Positions 1 through 10,356 of a stretch of DNA of 64,000 bases are shown here, one piece after another. Each line of letters begins with the position of its first letter. The first letter of the stretch is position 1. The position numbers were made by a program, and so were the translations under genes. The stretch covers positions 95,559,073-95,623,072 of the forward strand of contig NC_060253.1 of assembly GCF_921293095.1 (NCBI RefSeq). The letters run 5' to 3'. This DNA is from Ischnura elegans (taxonomy: Eukaryota; Arthropoda; Insecta; Odonata; Coenagrionidae). The notes under the pieces are model-generated. The model was not told the origin of the DNA and ran no database searches. It worked only from the letters and a program-made list of their open reading frames with translations.

Positions 1-405
1 TTAATTTGTTGTAGGCATTTTTTCGCTCTTGGCATTTAATTTGTTGTCGGCATAAATTTGTTGTCGGCATTAATTTGTTGTCGGCATTAAATTTGTTGTC
101 GGCATTAATTTGTTGTAGGCATTTAATTCGTTGTCAGCATTAATTTGTTGTAGGTATTAGTTTGCTGTCGGCATTAATTTCTTGTCGGCATTAATTTCTT
201 GCCGGCATTAATTTGTTTCACGTCATTAATTTGCTGTCGGCATTTAATAATTTGTCGGCATTAAATTTGTTGTCGTCATTTAATTTGGTGTCGGCATTTA
301 ATTAAATGTCGGTATTTAATTTGTTGTCGACATTAATTTGTTGTTGATATTGATTTGTTGTCGTCATTTAATTTGTATCAGCATTTAATTATTTGTCGGC
401 ATTTA
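1..405. repeat. Degenerate minisatellite, ~18-20 bp unit
   Basis: About twenty imperfect copies of a unit like ttaatttgttgtcggcat run head to tail from the window edge to about 400. Copies differ by single substitutions and by one- or two-base length changes (tta/ttaa/ttaaa before tttgttg). The array probably continues to the left of the window. No coding potential is seen. Confidence 0.85.
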
Positions 406-539
406 AAAATGTATGTTCATTGTAAAAACGTATACATGTTCATGCAACAAACATGAATTAGTCTCGAGTTGTGTGAGTTTAACGGTGATCTTGTGGCTTT
501 GTGTTAAAATTTAAAAAATGGCCGGCCTCTAGGGCTAGA

Positions 540-2100
540 CAAATGCAAAGGGCATGAGAACAAGAAGTGTTAAGTATTAAATCTATGCCCTTGCTCAACG
601 TCCCAAAATTTAGCGGGAGACAGCGAGAATGGGAAACCTTTAAGGGTTTGCATATTTAGTTCTATCATTAAAGACAATCCTAAACTTACTCCTATTGTAA
701 AGTTACAATATCTGTTAAACAGCTTGGAAGGTCCAGCTGCTCAGCGATTAAAGGGAATTAATGTCACAGATGCAAATCTGGAAGTGGCTTGGGATAAATT
801 ACTACGTCTCTATGACAACACACGAATTCGATTGGCAACTCATCTCGATAGGCTAATCCATGCAAAACCTGTAAAATATAAATCACCTGGTGAAATTAAT
901 CGCTTAATATAATAATAATCGCGACATTGCTGAGGAAGTCATTCAAGGTCTACGTGATTTGCAATGCCGTGTAGATCATTGGGATCAATGGTTTGTTCAT
1001 TAATTTGTCATAAACTAGATTTAGAAACAAGGAAGTGTGGGAAATAGCGCAGGTAACCGTCGAGGGCTTCTCGAAGTACAAAAGTTTAAATGTATATTTA
1101 GAGAAAACGGGTGAGATTATTAGACCAAATGAATTTTGAAAGAAAATTCAAAAGAGCTAATACTCATAACTCAAAGCTTGGCAATCCTAAATTCAGGCAG
1201 ACTCACGCTAATGTCGCTCAGTCAAACACCAGGAAAAGGAGAGGTTTATCTTGTATTTTATGTAAGGGTGATCATTCCTTAAGCTTTTGTTCATGGTTCA
1301 GTGAGATGACGATGGCAGAAAGAAAAGTAGTGCAGCAAAACGAACTCCTTTAATTGCCTTCACCAAAATCATTTGTTATCAGACTGCCTTATCACTGGTC
1401 GATGTTTAATTTGTAATGAGAAACATCATACTAAGTTACATTTGAAGAGTCCCAAGACTAGTGGTACACAGAATGCAATTTCCAATAATCTAAAATTATC
1501 TAATTCTTCGCAATCTGGGAAACTTGACGAAACAGCTGCAGGGTTTACGTCATTGGTTGGCAAAACTGTTTTACTTGCCACTGTGCGGGTAGTGCTAAAA
1601 TCTAATACTGGTTGTGCTATTACTGTTGGAGCATTATTGGATTTGGCAGCAGAAAGATCCTTTATTTCACAAAGTGCTGCCAATTCATTATATTTAAAAA
1701 GAAGTAAGGTAAATGTTTCAGTCACTGGAATGGCTCTCTCACATGGTTCAGCCACTCTTAATTCATGTTCAAACATTCATACATCGTTTTCTCTGAAAAT
1801 TTAACCATGGTTGGTTTTTAATTAAAAAAAAGGGAACTTCATGGTTTTCCAGATGCCTCTGAAAGAGCATATGCGGCGACGATTTATTATCTTCCAAAAG
1901 AAGGGATAGTAAGACTCAACCTTGCGAAGGCCAAGGTTGCACCAGTAATAACAGTCAGTCTTCCGAGGTTCGAATTATGCGGAGCCTTATTACTTGCACG
2001 AGTGATATCATACATCCTTTCCGAATATTCATCAAAGCCTCTGTTAATACACTGTTGGACCGATGATTCTAAGGACCGATCCAGCTGAAATCAATTGAGA
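540..2100 (+). mobile_element. BEL/Pao-type LTR retrotransposon fossil (internal part only)
   Basis: Short open stretches on the plus strand resemble, in the usual order, parts of a BEL/Pao polyprotein: a gag-like segment (about 600-910, with the phrase EGPAAQRLKGI), Cys/His-knuckle-like segments (about 1245-1440), an aspartic-protease-like segment (about 1600-1700) and a short piece like the region after the reverse transcriptase (about 1845-2090). Most of the pol region is absent, and no LTR or target duplication was recognised on either side. The copy is clearly broken, with several breaks and large missing parts. It looks old and has no sign of activity. The family call rests on motif order and phrasing and is moderately sure. 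Confidence 0.7.
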
Positions 2101-3954
2101 TTTCAATTTTGCCTTTTGTTTTTCATAAAGTAAAATATCCTTCTCAAACAAGGATTGCTCTAAAACGCCAAGTGATAGAGCTGAGAAAACTTCAAATAAA
2201 ATTTGGAGGATTTACCATTATATGCAAAAGATCTTGCTTATGCAAAAATATCTCTTCTCGCCAGGTGGCGCTTGGTAAAAGTGTCAATATTTTCAAAAAA
2301 TGGCTTTTGACTGGGTGCGAATCCAGATGGAGCAGGGAGACCACATGCAGAGGATGAAAAGTAAGTCATTTTTCAAAGCAATGACTCTTACACAAAGTAT
2401 CATCTTGTGTGAAGCCCAAGGAAAGTTTTTTACTTTCAATTCACTGTGAAAATCTAAAATCATTTTATCTTATCATTTGTGGGAATCACGGTAAGCATGT
2501 GTATTCATTCTAATTAGCAGGGATGTCTTAGGTGGCTAACCTACAAAAATTATTTCAAGGGAAAATCTAATGAGATATTATAGATCTATTAACTATAGAA
2601 AAAAATGTGTACACATGTAATAGAAAAGCTAATAGATATATAAAATCTAGTAAGAGTTCACTCCTCTCCATTTTGATGATGTAAGATTTGGCCACTTTAT
2701 GTACATTATGTACACATGTACTTTATGGCTACTTTATGTACATTGTACTTTGGAAATTAATCATAAAGTAAGCTTTTTCAAACTTGGGTAATAATGTTGC
2801 AACTGCAAGATATTCTCTGAATTTCAGACGGTTTGAAGTTTGAACCCCTTTACCTCCATACTGGCATAACTGGGAATATACTTCGACGGGGGTTAGTCAA
2901 GGCTTACCCCCAGGAAACAGGAAGTTCAAGAAAAATTAAAAAAAATAATATGCCTAAAAATGGATCTTACATCATTTTGGTGCTTAAAATTTAACTTTAA
3001 GCAGATGCAGTTATTATATATGTATGAATTCAGACAAGATTTTAAAATATTTTTTTGATTTCTCTGAGACTTTGGAGGGGATACATCCCCTCATCCCACC
3101 ACTATATAGTTATGCCACTGATCTCCCCTGCTGGGTGTGGCCTTCAACTCATAGGAGACCTAATGTACACAGTTATGGTGAGGATCAATACTGTCAATAC
3201 TTGCTCACATTATAATGTTGGGCGCTTACTTTTGCCTTCCCCAAGCCCTCATAACTTACGCTTAGTTGTTATCGCCCTCCCTCAAGGATGTTACCTTAAA
3301 TTTAGGAGAGAATGTCGTTCATTTGGTGATGATGAACATTAATGAGGGTTAATATGGCACCACACTCTATAACCCTGATGCCAGAAGAGAACATACATGC
3401 ATCATAAATGACCTAGTCCAGCTAAGCCACTGATAAAAAATGTAACCTACTTCCAACGATTTCTTCTCATATGAACTCCAAAATTTTCTGAGTGGTGGTG
3501 AACTCCTCCCCTGTTCGCGAGGGTCCTGTATTATTACCCTACAAAATCTTCGATTTTCAAGAAGTTGAAATTAAAATAATTTAAAAATGAGAAGCTGGAA
3601 AATCATATTCTTTCAATTTCACTACTTTTACCTCCACTCACTTATAAGCTCGATAAATGGCAGTTTCTCTGAGATTTAATCATTTAACGATTTCAAAATG
3701 TTACGAAATTAACGAGGAAGAGGTAGAATTGAATGTAGTACGAGAGAGGAAAGTGTAAGAAAAAGACGAAGAATATGAGAACTTTTCATTGACATCCAAT
3801 CGCGTATTAATACTACTATGTTGGCAGTGCGAAAAGTTCGTCGTGTTACCGCAAGGTTGGTAACAGCCATGAAACATGAAAGTTTTGCAGCGCCGTTTCG
3901 TCTGATATCGTGAAGGAGGTGTAGTACGACAAGACGAATTTCAAGTGATGCAAC
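2101..3954. other. Intergenic, no gene recognised
   Basis: AT-rich sequence with short open frames that lack conserved motifs. A small cluster of gtacattatgtacac-like repeats lies at about 2695-2755. The last few hundred bases before 3955 hold the 5' flank of the rhomboid gene; no TATA box or initiator could be fixed by eye. Confidence 0.5.
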
Positions 3955-6900
3955 ATGAGTGGAAGAAGGCGAGGTGCTGAATTAGGTGTGTTGTTATTGT
4001 TGTATGAAATGTCAAATATTGGATTCAGACACATTCCACCGGTGACACTGTTTGCCGTTGCTGGTCAGGTACTGTATAAAATTTATTTTCCATGTCAGCC
4101 TTTCGCTTTGACTTTCAATGACTGTTTTCGACGAGTCATCGATCATGATCTTTATTTATTTAGGCCTTATTATATTCTGGATTCATCCCTGTGAAATGGG
4201 ATCGGTGGGATGTATGTCTTAGCACCGAGGCCATAATATATCAGAAAGATTACTTTCGCCTTTTGATATCAGCTCTTGAGCATGGATCGGATATGCATTT
4301 GTACTATAATATGATATCTTTTATTTTCAAGGCAAGTAAATGAATTATTGTTTGTTATTTCTCTGTAAACCGATTTATACATAGTTTAATTTAAATATTT
4401 TCAGGGCCGTGAATTGGAGAGATACATGTTTGGAAGTGTTAACTTCGCTCTGTTTTTATTGATGACAACGCTTATGTGTAGTTCGACGTACGTGGGGTTG
4501 AATTATATACTGCTCCAGATTTTTCAGGATATCTCTTACTTAAAAACGTGTGCCGTAGGATTCTCTGGTAGGTTCTTGTGTGAATATATTGTTCATGACA
4601 TTTGTGGATGATGTAATTTTTGGTCATTCATTGCCATAAACATTTTTAAAAATTATTTTGTGTATTTCAGGGGTCATATTTGCCTTGAAGACTCTAACGG
4701 CCAAGAGAGAAGCGTCAATAAGTCCAGGAAGGTCTTTACAGTATTCTGTGTGGGCTGAGCTTGTCTTAATTCATCTTCTTGTACCTGGGTCATCTTTTGT
4801 TGGTCACCTTGCCGGGATATTAGTCGGGAAGGCATATATACACACTCCTTTGGGAAGCATCATTGATGGAATCCTTGTGTTGCTCTCAGGTATTTATTAT
4901 TTTAACTTTTTCCCTCGTACCGGACCCTTTTTTCAATATCAATAATTCTACCATTTTTAGTACTTTCCAGCGAAACTCTTCCAATTTTGTACTTTGGGAA
5001 TCAGTTTTCCTCTTTGATCGCAACGTGAGTGTCATGAAAATGAAATCATGAGTGTCAGGCACTAAAGTTCATTTTGTGCATTTCTGTGTGAACATTAGGC
5101 ATGGTGTTCCAGGCACTCCCTTTAGGTCTAGAGAGACTATCTGAATCTTTCTATATCTAACCTGTTAAATTATCAAGAGTCTTCTAGATCCTATTGGAGG
5201 TGTCTTGGCTAGATTATTTTCTTGGGCACGCAATTTCATATATGGTTTGCAGCTATTAGAGGCATCATACTGTTACTTAAAATTGCTAGATGATGGTGTA
5301 ATAACTTCAATAGGCAGCTCTTAACTATACCACTTTTCATTTCAGTCATTTATCCTTGGCACAGGTGATACTCGTTGTTAGAGGGACACATACAAATGGT
5401 GGTGGAATGGTTTACGTGTCTGTCAATCTCAGACAAATGATGTTCCACTGTTATAAAACTATTGCATCTGATCTGAATCCTGTTTAACCCAAGGGAGTGA
5501 GTTTATTCCACTCCTGTTGTGAATTTTTTAACTTTCAAGTTCCTTTCTCAATCCCTGACAAAAATAAACTCCACCATGGTGGGTACAGGAAGGGTGGCAT
5601 CCTTCATGGTGGGTAGTTACCCTTGCACAACCCACGCCCTACCCACCATTAAGGGTAAGGGAAGGAGAGAAAAATCCTTCGTGTACCCTTCCTTGGAACT
5701 CCTTCCCTTACCATCCGTGTACCCTTCCTCTACCCACCATTAAGGGTAAGGGAAGGAGAGAAAAATCCTTCGTGTACCCTTCCTTGGAACTCCTTCCCTT
5801 ATCATCCGTGTACCCTTCCTCTACCCACCATTAAGGGTAAGGGAAGGAGAGAAAAATCCTTCGTGTACCCTTCCTTGGAACTCCTTCCCTTACCATCCGT
5901 GTACCCTTCCTCTACCCACCATTAAGGGTAAGGGAAGGAGAGAAAAATCCTTCGTGTACCCTTCCTTGGAACTCCTTCCCTTACCATCCGTGCACCCTTC
6001 CTCTACCCACCATTAAGGGTAAGGGAAGGAGAGAAAAATCCTTCGTGTACCCTTCCTTGGAACTCCTTCCCTTACCATCCGTGTACCCTTCCTCTACCCA
6101 CCATTAAGGGTAAGGGAAGGAGAGAAAAATCCTTCGTGTACCCTTCCTTGGAACTCCTTCCCTTATCATCCGTGTACCCTTCCTCTACCCACCATTAAGG
6201 GTAAGGGAAGGAGAGAAAAATCCTTCGTGTACCCTTCCTTGGAACTCCTTCCCTTACCATCCGTGTACCCTTCCTCTACCCACCATTAAGGGTAAGGGAA
6301 GGAGAGACAAATCCTTCGTGTACCCTTCCTTGGAACTCCTTCCCTTACCATCCGTGTACCCTTCCTCTACCCACCATTAAGGGTAAGGGAAGGAGAGAAA
6401 AATCCTTCGTGTACCCTTCCTTGGAACTCCTTCCCTTATCATCCGTGTACCCTTCCTCTACCCACCATTAAGGGTAAGGGAAGGAGAGAAAAATCCTTCG
6501 TGTACCCTTCCTTGGAACTCCTTCCCTTACCATCCGTCAACCCTTCCTCTACCCACCATTAAGGGTAAGGGAAGGAGAGAAAAATCCTTCGTGTACCCTT
6601 CCTTGGAACTCCTTCCCTTATCATCCGTGTACCCTTCCTCTACCCACCATTAAGGGTAAGGGAAGGAGAGAAAAATCCTTCGTGTACCCTTCCTTGGAAC
6701 TCCTTCCCTTACCATCCGTGTACCCTTCCTCTACCCACCATTAAGGGTAAGGGAAGGAGAGAAAAATCCTTCGTGTACCCTTCCTTGGAACTCCTTCCCT
6801 TACCATCCGTGTACCCTTCCTCTACCCACCATTAAGGGTAAGGGAAGGAGAGAAAAATCCTTCGTGTACCCTTCCTTGGAACTCCTTCCCTTACCATCCG

Positions 6901-9900
6901 TGTACCCTTCCTCTACCCACCATTAAGGGTAAGGGAAGGAGAGAAAAATCCTTCGTGTACCCTTCCTTGGAACTCCTTCCCTTATCATCCGTGTACCCTT
7001 CCTCTACCCACCATTAAGGGTAAGGGAAGGAGAGAAAAATCCTTCGTGTACCCTTCCTTGGAACTCCTTCCCTTACCATCCGTGCACCCTTCCTCTACCC
7101 ACCATTAAGGGTAAGGGAAGGAGAGAAAAATCCTTCGTGTACCCTTCCTTGGAACTCCTTCCCTTACCATCCGTGTACCCTTCCTCTACCCACCATTAAG
7201 GGTAAGGGAAGGAGAGAAAAATCCTTCGTGTACCCTTCCTTGGAACTCCTTCCCTTATCATCCGTGTACCCTTCCTCTACCCACCATTAAGGGTAAGGGA
7301 AGGAGAGAAAAATCCTTCGTGTACCCTTCCTTGGAACTCCTTCCCTTACCATCCGTCAACCCTTCCTCTACCCACCATTAAGGGTAAGGGAAGGAGAGAA
7401 AAATCCTTCGTGTACCCTTCCTTGGAACTCCTTCCCTTACCATCCGTCAACCCTTCCTCTACCCACCATTAAGGGTAAGGGAAGGAGAGAAAAATCCTTC
7501 GTGTACCCTTCCTTGGAACTCCTTCCCTTACCATCCGTGCACCCTTCCTCTACCCAACATTAAGGGTAAGGGAAGGAGAGAAAAATCCTTCATGTACCCT
7601 TCCTTGGAACTCCTTCCCTTACCATCCGTGTACCCTTCCTCTACCCACCATTAAGGGTAAGGGAAGGAGAGAAAAATCCTTCGTGTACCCTTCCTTGGAA
7701 CTCCTTCCCTTATCATCCGTGTACCCTTCCTCTACCCACCATTAAGGGTAAGGGAAGGAGAGAAAAATCCTTCGTGTACCCTTCCTTGGAACTCCTTCCC
7801 TTACCATCCGTCAACCCTTCCTCTACCCACCATTAAGGGTAAGGGAAGGAGAGAAAAATCCTTCGTTTACCCTTCCTTGGGACTTAGCATTTATAACTGA
7901 AGAAAACATATCCTGAAAGAGTCTCCTTAGCTACTTTCACCTGCTAAAGAGTATTTAGTTCCGTACAAGAACGTAAGCAGTCTTTGAAAGCAAAGATAGA
8001 CGGGCTACACAACTAATCTTTAAAATTTCCTTAAGGAAAACAATAATATACATATTCAGTGGCGTATCCAGGGGTGGGTGGGGTCCGGAGCGTTCGGACC
8101 CTCCGCCCCTCCGAAGTATAAAAACACAATCATTTTCCTTCATAATAGAAATCAAAATATTGAAAAATAATGAATTTAAAAAATATTTCTTTGACTATTG
8201 AAGTTTTTTCGATTATGAAAAGTGTTTGAATAAGTTGAATTCCAATACTTACTATCCTGTTTTTCAAAACTTTTCCCACCTGGTTTTGGACCCCCCCCAA
8301 ACGAAATTCCTGACTACGCCACTGTACACAATAGATTCTGTAATTGTGTGAAAAAAGCTCATTTAGAAGTTCTTCCATTCACGTTTTAGGATGTAACCTA
8401 TTTGTGTGGCTAACAATGAGACATCGCTAGAGTGATGTTCAGTATTAGAATGCCGATCTTATTTTCTGAAACGAAATAGGTGTGGTAGAAAAAAGTCACA
8501 GCTTTCTTCCACATAGGCCCGGGTGCGATTCTCATCTTAAGATTTTGTAGTATAAGTTCCGTTGAGAAACTACTCCTGTAAAGTGCGTCGATAGCCGAGG
8601 TTGTTAAATCTCTAGTTTGTGATCCTGTAATATGTAGGTCCTGGGTTCAAGACCACGCGAAGGCTAATTTTTTTTATGCCCTATAACTTTAGAAATCACT
8701 GTTGCAACTCATCCCCATTCGTTTAATTTAGTTTATTAGCGATTTTTAAAATTTTTATGTTAATTTATGGATTTTTAGTTTTTATTATATCCTACCCTTC
8801 CTGTACCCTTGATCGAGGCTGGCCAAACCCTTCCCGTACCCTCCAGGAAGGAGAGGGCGTACCCACCAATGTTCTAAAATACCCTTTGTGTACCCTTGCT
8901 GAAGGGTACAGCTATCCTTCCTGTACCCTCAATGGAGGGTAAACCTCTCCTTAATGGAGGAGTTTATTTTTATCAGGGATTGGTTAAAAATCTCCGTGAT
9001 CATGAATAAGGGTGCTCATATTTGATAAAAATTAGATGTTATGTATAGTTTTTCTTTTAGGAAAAGGATGCCCATTTTTGACTCCTCTATCAAAGTTTCA
9101 CAACTGATATGAATTAGTTAGGGTTATCTGGATTGAAAAAGAATCACTTGATGACTTACCATTTATAGTATATATGTCGTCCATTATGCCTCACTCCCTC
9201 CCATCACTTCTTTATTCTCCTCCAATGAGTTCCTCAAACTTGCTTAACTGCTCATGGTGATGAAGTTGTAATCCCTAGCAAATGTTCAATGGTGACTTAA
9301 CCTTCCATCAGGCACAGTGGCGTAGCCAGGGGGCGGGAGATGCAGCCCCCCTCCAAAATATAAAAACACTATCATTTTCATAAAAGAAAACAAAATCTTG
9401 AAAAATTATGAATTTACAAAATATTTCTTCAGCAAATGAAGTTTTTTCGATTATGAAAAGTGTTAAAATTAGTTTAAAACACATTACTTAGTATTCTGCT
9501 TTTAAAAAATTTTCCCCTCTGGTTTTCGACCCCCCCCCCCCCCTGACTGACTGACAGGCACAGAGATGAAAAAACGTTGTTAACTCCTGGCATTGGTCAA
9601 TGGTACACCATTTAAATTGAAAGCACCATTATTAGTGTAGTCTAACACTTCAATGCATCTTCTTATCTAGGTTTTCACGAAGCTTCTTTTCTCTTTTACT
9701 CTTCTTTGGGTTCCCTCTTTATTTACTTGGTCAATCTATTTGATCATCATCATTCTTCTGTTGTGAGTGTTATTCCAAAAATTTAATTGTGAACTATTAT
9801 TTGAACAAGAATAGCCGTTAACTTTGTGAAACTACTTTTTCCCAGAAACTTCCTCTTTGGAGTTTGAGAGCTTGCATCTGATTGACAAGGGTACTTTCTG

Positions 9901-10065
9901 TAAATAGCCAAATTTATCCATGGAAAGGACCTAGTTATATGTTTTGACTCCATACATTAGAGAGAGTTAGTTCTACCAGTCTTATATCTATACTTTATCT
10001 TTCTTTTTTTTTTTTTTTTAGGGGAACCAGTATACCGGTGGGGATTCTTAATGGGACAAACGTGA
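3955..10065 (+). CDS. RHBDD1: Rhomboid-related intramembrane serine protease (RHBDD1/RHBDL4 type), multi-exon
   Basis: Family role: an ER-membrane rhomboid protease that cleaves membrane proteins and feeds ER-associated degradation. Exons by splicing: 3955-4068, 4164-4331, 4405-4567, 4671-4889, and a tentative last exon 10022-10065. The start gives MSGRRRGAELGVLLLLYEMS, matching the family's N-terminus, followed by IPPVTL. The catalytic Ser lies in CAVGFSG (about residue 148, across the exon 3/4 junction) and the catalytic His in SFVGHLAGILVG (about residue 194). The human pair is S144/H195. Hydrophobic segments fit a six-helix rhomboid core. Intron 2 is GC-AG. Exons 1-4 are strongly supported. 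The model is about 235 residues, shorter than human (315), and lacks the long cytosolic tail with its ubiquitin- and p97-binding parts. The tail may be truly short or the last exon may have been missed. The gene converges on HACL1. Confidence 0.85.
4332..4404 (+). other. Short GC-AG intron in the rhomboid gene
   Basis: The conserved protein reads ...HLYYNMISFIFK | GRELERYMFG..., which requires splicing after AAG at 4331. The bases there are AAG|GCAAGT, the consensus of the minor GC-AG donor class, and the intron ends in ttcag at 4404. It is 73 bp long. Without splicing the frame stops three codons later. Confidence 0.85.
5641..7880. repeat. 91-bp satellite, 25 units in perfect register
   Basis: The unit begins acccaccattaagggtaagg and recurs every 91 bp with no insertion or deletion from 5641 to the last, partial copy at 7825. 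Units are nearly identical. Differences are concentrated at two places: cccttaccatcc versus cccttatcatcc, and ccgtgtaccc versus ccgtgcaccc or ccgtcaaccc. Each unit holds short inverted words (aagggtaagggaagg against ccttcccttacc), so a transcript could fold. The array lies in the long last intron, or 3' flank, of the rhomboid gene. Confidence 0.95.
8057..8324. mobile_element. hAT-like MITE, CAGTGGCGTA family, copy 1
   Basis: Starts CAGTGGCGTATCCAGG and ends CCTGACTACGCCACTG, giving inverted ends of about 16 bp. The AT-rich core includes gaagttttttcgattatgaa, shared with a second copy at 9315. The flanks tacatatt and tacacaat may be a decayed 8-bp duplication. Confidence 0.75.
8585..8680 (+). 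repeat. tRNA-derived SINE fragment
   Basis: An A-box-like word (atagccgaggttgttaaa) is followed about 45 bp later by a B-box-like word (ctgggttcaagacc), then a T-rich tract. The spacing suits an internal RNA polymerase III promoter. The acceptor stem of a real tRNA is not present, so it is read as a SINE head. Confidence 0.5.
9315..9553. mobile_element. hAT-like MITE, CAGTGGCGTA family, copy 2
   Basis: Starts CAGTGGCGTAGCCAGGGGG and shares the core of the 8057-8324 copy in the same order, including aaaacactatcatttt and gaagttttttcgattatgaa. It ends in a run of C and a repeated ctgactgactg that has replaced the usual inverted end. Flanks atcaggca and gacaggca may be the remains of an 8-bp duplication. 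Confidence 0.7.
10022..10065 (+). CDS. RHBDD1: Tentative terminal exon of the rhomboid gene
   Basis: A long T tract ending in an AG (10020-10021) is followed by a frame that fits the phase-1 end of exon 4 and reads GEPVYRWGFLMGQT then stop. This would place the stop about 290 bp from the convergent HACL1 stop. A rival acceptor at about 9060 (tttcttttag) gives GKGCPFLTPLSKFHN then stop in the same phase. Neither tail has a motif I can recognise, so the choice is a guess until transcripts are seen. Confidence 0.3.
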
Positions 10066-10356
10066 AGTCAGCTCAATAACCTCTTAGCAAAATGAAAGTG
10101 AGATCTAGGAAAAGAGCACCTGTCACTATTTATAATAAGGTGAAATTTTTTAATGGATTTTATTTTTGACTGAAAATATATTTAATAATAAAAAGACTTA
10201 TTTTAATTATAACAATTATTTAATAACAATGGTAACAAAATATACATACATTCCCAACAACCAGCATCGAATTGTATGCAGATTCATTCATAAAATATCC
10301 TTTAAATGTGAATGATGAAAGGTAACAAAATAGGTGTAATCAACTCCAATAGATGA

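Larger units (their letters stand above)
5548..8984. mobile_element. Inverted-repeat-bounded element carrying an expanded satellite
   Basis: The left edge reads caatccctgacaaaaataaa ctcc and the right edge is its near-perfect reverse complement (ggagtttatttttatcagggattg at 8959-8982). Inside each edge lie the same ccctt/gggta-rich words (tacaggaaggg, accctccatt) that make up the tandem unit. This suggests the satellite grew out of the element's own body. Between the array and the right edge are unrelated insertions: a hAT-like MITE (8057-8324) and a SINE (about 8585-8675). No target duplication was certain. No transposase is seen, so the element is non-autonomous. Confidence 0.55.

Noticed and set aside
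2109-2357. 82-codon frame after the BEL/Pao fossil
   Set aside because: No conserved domain could be recognised; not listed as a gene.
5641-7880. Regular array that could suggest CRISPR
   Set aside because: Units are contiguous 91-bp copies with no variable spacers, in a eukaryotic intron; it is a satellite.
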